Below, one piece after another: positions 4,560 to 6,816 of a stretch of DNA of 6,816 nt. The stretch's first letter is position 1; each line of letters begins with the position of its first letter. Location of the stretch: assembly GCA_003484865.1 (NCBI GenBank), contig DMZT01000425.1, positions 1 through 6,816 on the forward strand. Direction: 5' to 3'. The notes under the pieces were generated by a model, which saw only the letters and a program-made list of their open reading frames with translations, did not search any database and was not told the DNA's origin. Position numbers and translations under genes: made by a program. Source of the stretch: Stenotrophomonas sp. (GTDB taxonomy: Bacteria > Pseudomonadota > Gammaproteobacteria > Xanthomonadales > Xanthomonadaceae).

Positions 4560-6533
4560 TCACTTGGCGTAGCGGCCACCGCAGTTGCTGTCCTCGCCCG
4601 GCCCGGTTTCGATCGTCGCCAGCAGCGCGGCGGGCGGGGCAATGCTGCCCAGCGCCAGGGCGATCGCCCCGCGGATGCCCAGCGCCTTGAAGTCCGGCCG
4701 GAACGAGGGATCCTTGAAGGTTCCGCCGATGCGCAGCGGCGAGCGCAGCGCCAGGATGCTCATGTCCTTCGGGCGCGGTCGCAGCAGCAGATCCAGCTGT
4801 TCCTGTTTCAGATCCACCTTGCCCTCGCCAAGGATCAGGGTGTCGGTGGTATCGAAGGCGAGCGAACGCGACTGCATCACGCCGTTGGTCACCCCGAAGT
4901 CGCCCCACGCGCAACGCAGTGGAATCTGCTTGTCACCGGTGAACAGGAACTTCACCGATTCGGCGACATCCAGCCCGGCCAGTTCCATGATCAGATTGCC
5001 GACATGGCCGCGGCCGATGCCGACCGCCACGGTGCCATCGGAGCTGCCAAGCATGGCCGCGACGGAGTTGCCCTGGCCGGTCAGGTTGACGTCGCCACTG
5101 ATACCGCCGGAGGCCTGCTCGGCCAGCTTCGCATCGGGGAACAGCTTGCCCAGCTGCACCTTGCGGATGGTGGCCTGCAACTGCGTGGAAATGGCCTGCT
5201 TGCGGGCATCCATCCGGATCGTGCTGCGGATATCGCCGCCGGCCACACCAAAGTTGAGCGGTTCCAGGCGCAGCAGCCCGTCGTTGAGCTTGAGGTGCGC
5301 ATCCATGTCATCCAGCGGCAGGGCCGGCGAGTTGATCCGTTGCGCTTTCCAGCGCACATCGGCATCCATCGCGCGCAGCTTGGACAGGTTGTAGGGTGTA
5401 TCCGGCAGTACCTTGGCACGGGCCGCCAGCGCGGCTGCCTTCGCCTTCTGCTCGGCATTGGCCGATTCCCCCGCGCCGGTCTTCGGCGGCGCCCCGATGA
5501 AGCCGGCCAGGTCGTCGAAGTCCAATCGCTTGGACACCAGATCCGCCTTCAGGAATGGCCGGTCACCGCTCACATCGATCTGCGCGGTCCCGCCCAGATC
5601 GCTGTCACCGGCCGTGCCCGTGAAATTCTCATAGCGCCAGATCGCGTTGTCGCGCTTGAGCTGTCCCTTGAGCTTGTACGGCGGCGTGGAGGGCATGGCG
5701 ACCCCGATCAGCGGGTACAGATCCTCCATATCCTGGCCACTCAGCATCAACTCCAGATTGAACACCCGCAACTGGAAAGGATTGGTCAACGTCCCACTGG
5801 CGATCGCATGCGTATTCCCGGCGCGCCCATCCAGATGGATGCGGAACGGATGGCCGGTATTGGTCAGCTCGAGCGGCGACTCGGTATTGCCCTCCAGCGA
5901 GAACGGATTGCCCTGCCAGCGCCCTTTGCCCTTCACCAGCAGCGGCGGACCACTGTCCTTGTCGCGTGGCTTGCCACTGTCGAGCGACACCAGCACATCG
6001 GTCCGGCCCGCCGCATCCCGGAACTGCAGCCGCCCATCATCGACCAACAACCGCTGCAGCACCGGCGGATCACCGTCGCTCGGCCCCAGGAAATCCCAAT
6101 TGCCCGGCTGATTCTTCTCCGGCGCGGTTTCCAGCAACAGATCCGGCCGCGTCAAGCGGATCTCCGGAATCCGCACCTGCCCACGCAGCAGCGGCCACAC
6201 CCGCAGATCGATCTCCACCCGATCCGCCGTCGCCATCTGCGGCTGCTTGGCCCACGTCGCATTGGCAAAGGTCAGCCCATCACCGCGCAGCGTCGTCACC
6301 CGACCCAGATCGACATCCAGATCGCCCGTGATATGGAACTCACGCCCGGTCTTGGTCTGCACCGCCCGCTCCACCGGTCCCTTGAACCAGTTCCAATCCC
6401 ACAATGCGATCAGGATCAACAGCGCAGCGAACAGAAACACCAGGATCGCCAACCACCGCTGCCCCCGCTTGCCAGGACGACGCCAGCGCCAGCGGGAACG
6501 GGAAGGGGCATCGGACGGAACAGGGGAGGGCAC
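4560..6533 (-). CDS. AsmA family protein, YhjG-like
   Basis: The product is 657 residues from the GTG at 6531-6533. It has a proline- and arginine-rich cytosolic N-terminus, one membrane anchor at about 26-46 (WLAILVFLFAALLILIAL), the AsmA-type opening (REFHITGDLDVDLG, 64-77) and a long periplasmic beta-rich body. Later conserved blocks include MEDLYPLIGV, MDADVRWKAQRI and LRLEPLNFGVAGG. The C-terminal AsmA core is at about 465-620 (SGDVNLTGQGNSVAAMLG; LALRSPLRIGGTFKDPSFRPD). A short Ala/Lys-rich linker lies near 350-375, and there are cysteines at 541 and 651. AsmA-like proteins are inner-membrane-anchored periplasmic proteins linked to outer-membrane assembly and, for the larger ones, to phospholipid transport between membranes. 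The order of blocks is closest to E. coli YhjG. Transport by this protein is inferred. An alternative start is the GTG at 6540-6542, three codons earlier. The gene stands alone on its strand and converges on the CBS gene. Confidence 0.93.
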   Translation of the reverse strand: MPSPVPSDAPSRSRWRWRRPGKRGQRWLAILVFLFAALLILIALWDWNWFKGPVERAVQTKTGREFHITGDLDVDLGRVTTLRGDGLTFANATWAKQPQMATADRVEIDLRVWPLLRGQVRIPEIRLTRPDLLLETAPEKNQPGNWDFLGPSDGDPPVLQRLLVDDGRLQFRDAAGRTDVLVSLDSGKPRDKDSGPPLLVKGKGRWQGNPFSLEGNTESPLELTNTGHPFRIHLDGRAGNTHAIASGTLTNPFQLRVFNLELMLSGQDMEDLYPLIGVAMPSTPPYKLKGQLKRDNAIWRYENFTGTAGDSDLGGTAQIDVSGDRPFLKADLVSKRLDFDDLAGFIGAPPKTGAGESANAEQKAKAAALAARAKVLPDTPYNLSKLRAMDADVRWKAQRINSPALPLDDMDAHLKLNDGLLRLEPLNFGVAGGDIRSTIRMDARKQAISTQLQATIRKVQLGKLFPDAKLAEQASGGISGDVNLTGQGNSVAAMLGSSDGTVAVGIGRGHVGNLIMELAGLDVAESVKFLFTGDKQIPLRCAWGDFGVTNGVMQSRSLAFDTTDTLILGEGKVDLKQEQLDLLLRPRPKDMSILALRSPLRIGGTFKDPSFRPDFKALGIRGAIALALGSIAPPAALLATIETGPGEDSNCGGRYAK

Positions 6534-6538
6534 AGTAT

Positions 6539-6546
6539 TCACCTCC
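6539..6546 (-). promoter_or_regulatory. Strong ribosome binding site deciding the asmA start
   Basis: On the minus strand GGAGGTGA is fully complementary to the 3' end of 16S rRNA and lies 5 bases before the GTG at 6531-6533. The upstream GTG (6540-6542) is itself part of this site, so it cannot use it. This argues for the downstream GTG as the true start. Confidence 0.75.
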
Positions 6547-6749
6547 CCATGGTTGCCCTTGCATCGTGCAGGCAGCGCGAAGCATTGGTAAGGGTACTGT
6601 CAGGGTGAGGCGTGTCGACCGTCGGCGCCGCCGTTGTCGATGACTGCTCCAGGCGCGGTGCGTCGGCCATGCTTGGCATCCGGTCCAACCAGGATTCTGA
6701 CCTTCTCAGGCCACCGGCCAAGGGTGAGCGGGGCGGTGCGGGTGGGTTG
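6547..6749. other. Upstream region of the asmA-like gene, no gene seen
   Basis: Short open frames on both strands here have no ribosome binding site and no recognisable protein, and their arginine/proline/serine-rich translations look like GC-rich non-coding sequence. The asmA promoter should lie here, but I find no pair of -35 and -10 boxes I would defend. An ATG at 6548-6550 on the minus strand opens a three-codon frame (ATG GGG AGG TGA) whose stop overlaps the asmA ribosome binding site. It is too short to call a gene. Confidence 0.5.
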
Positions 6750-6816
6750 GCGGGACCATGAGCGCCATGGATGGCGCGACATGAGCCTCCAGGGACGGAT
6801 TCACGGCGTGTCCCGC
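6750..6816. repeat. Structured, repeat-like element at the right contig end
   Basis: A perfect 7-bp inverted pair, GCGGGAC (6750-6756) and GTCCCGC (6810-6816), encloses a tight hairpin GCGCCAT-GG-ATGGCGC (6762-6777). A second pair, GGGAC/GTCCC (6792-6796 and 6810-6814), competes with the outer arm. The nested layout, with a perfect arm ending exactly at the last base, resembles the hairpin-forming dispersed intergenic repeats found in Stenotrophomonas and Pseudomonas. From memory its wording (CATGGATGGCGCGA..., GACGGATTCACGGCGTG) is close to such a recurring motif, but I cannot verify copy number here. Confidence 0.5.

Noticed and set aside
4511..4575. SMAG-type REP element of Stenotrophomonas in the convergent spacer
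   Set aside because: The inverted repeats are not headed by the GTAG tetranucleotide that defines that family. The only GTAG nearby (from 4569) lies inside the asmA coding region, with no matching stem.
5004..6608. Plus-strand open frame of 534 codons opposite the asmA-like gene
   Set aside because: It is rich in arginine, glutamine, proline and histidine without domain structure, as expected for the antisense of a GC-rich gene. The AsmA frame has an anchor and conserved blocks.
6539..6782. Two overlapping 60-codon minus-strand frames upstream of the asmA-like gene
   Set aside because: They overlap each other, lack ribosome binding sites and show compositionally biased, featureless translations; one runs through the structured repeat.
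1..6816. CRISPR array, tRNA/rRNA genes, insertion sequence, toxin-antitoxin or defence genes
   Set aside because: I looked for regularly spaced direct repeats, tRNA-like cloverleaf and T-loop signatures, transposase motifs and paired small genes, and saw none. The gene set is ordinary core chromosome.

Overview
The window looks like a complete short draft contig from a gamma-proteobacterium of the Xanthomonadaceae, most likely Stenotrophomonas or a close relative. This is inferred from the high GC content, strong GC bias at third codon positions, the protein character (an HslO/MtgA/GtrB-like/AsmA set) and weak-consensus promoters close to start codons. No rRNA or marker gene is present to fix the genus. 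The first 14 bases match the 3' end of the Illumina read-1 adapter, so base 1 is a technical contig end and genomic sequence begins near base 15.

Layout. Bases 15-343 hold no convincing gene: an AT-rich regulatory-looking stretch is followed by a strong rho-independent terminator (274-307) that serves the first gene. A leftward gene of unknown function (344-1201) encodes a secreted, probably beta-barrel envelope protein. Upstream of it on the same strand is hslO (1321-2217), encoding the redox-switched chaperone Hsp33. A 79-bp divergent spacer separates hslO from the rightward group: mtgA (2297-3046, peptidoglycan glycosyltransferase), a GtrB/DPM-type membrane glycosyltransferase (3086-4105) and a two-CBS-domain protein (4065-4496, overlapping the glycosyltransferase by 41 bp). 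A 63-bp convergent spacer with two GC-rich inverted repeats separates these from a leftward AsmA-family gene (4560-6533). The last 270 bases hold the asmA upstream region and end in a structured repeat-like element that runs into the window edge.

The genes share an envelope theme: lipid II polymerisation (MtgA), probable sugar transfer to undecaprenyl phosphate (GT2), an inner-membrane-anchored AsmA protein of the class linked to lipid traffic and outer-membrane biogenesis, and an exported barrel-like protein. HslO and the CBS protein are cytosolic and have no evident direct link. The window looks like ordinary core chromosome. I see no mobile element, CRISPR array, RNA gene or obvious new system. 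The points most worth following are the adapter remnant, a possible leaderless promoter with a palindrome over its -35 region in front of the glycosyltransferase, a UUCG hairpin at the predicted mRNA 5' end of the unknown barrel gene, and the structured element at the right edge.
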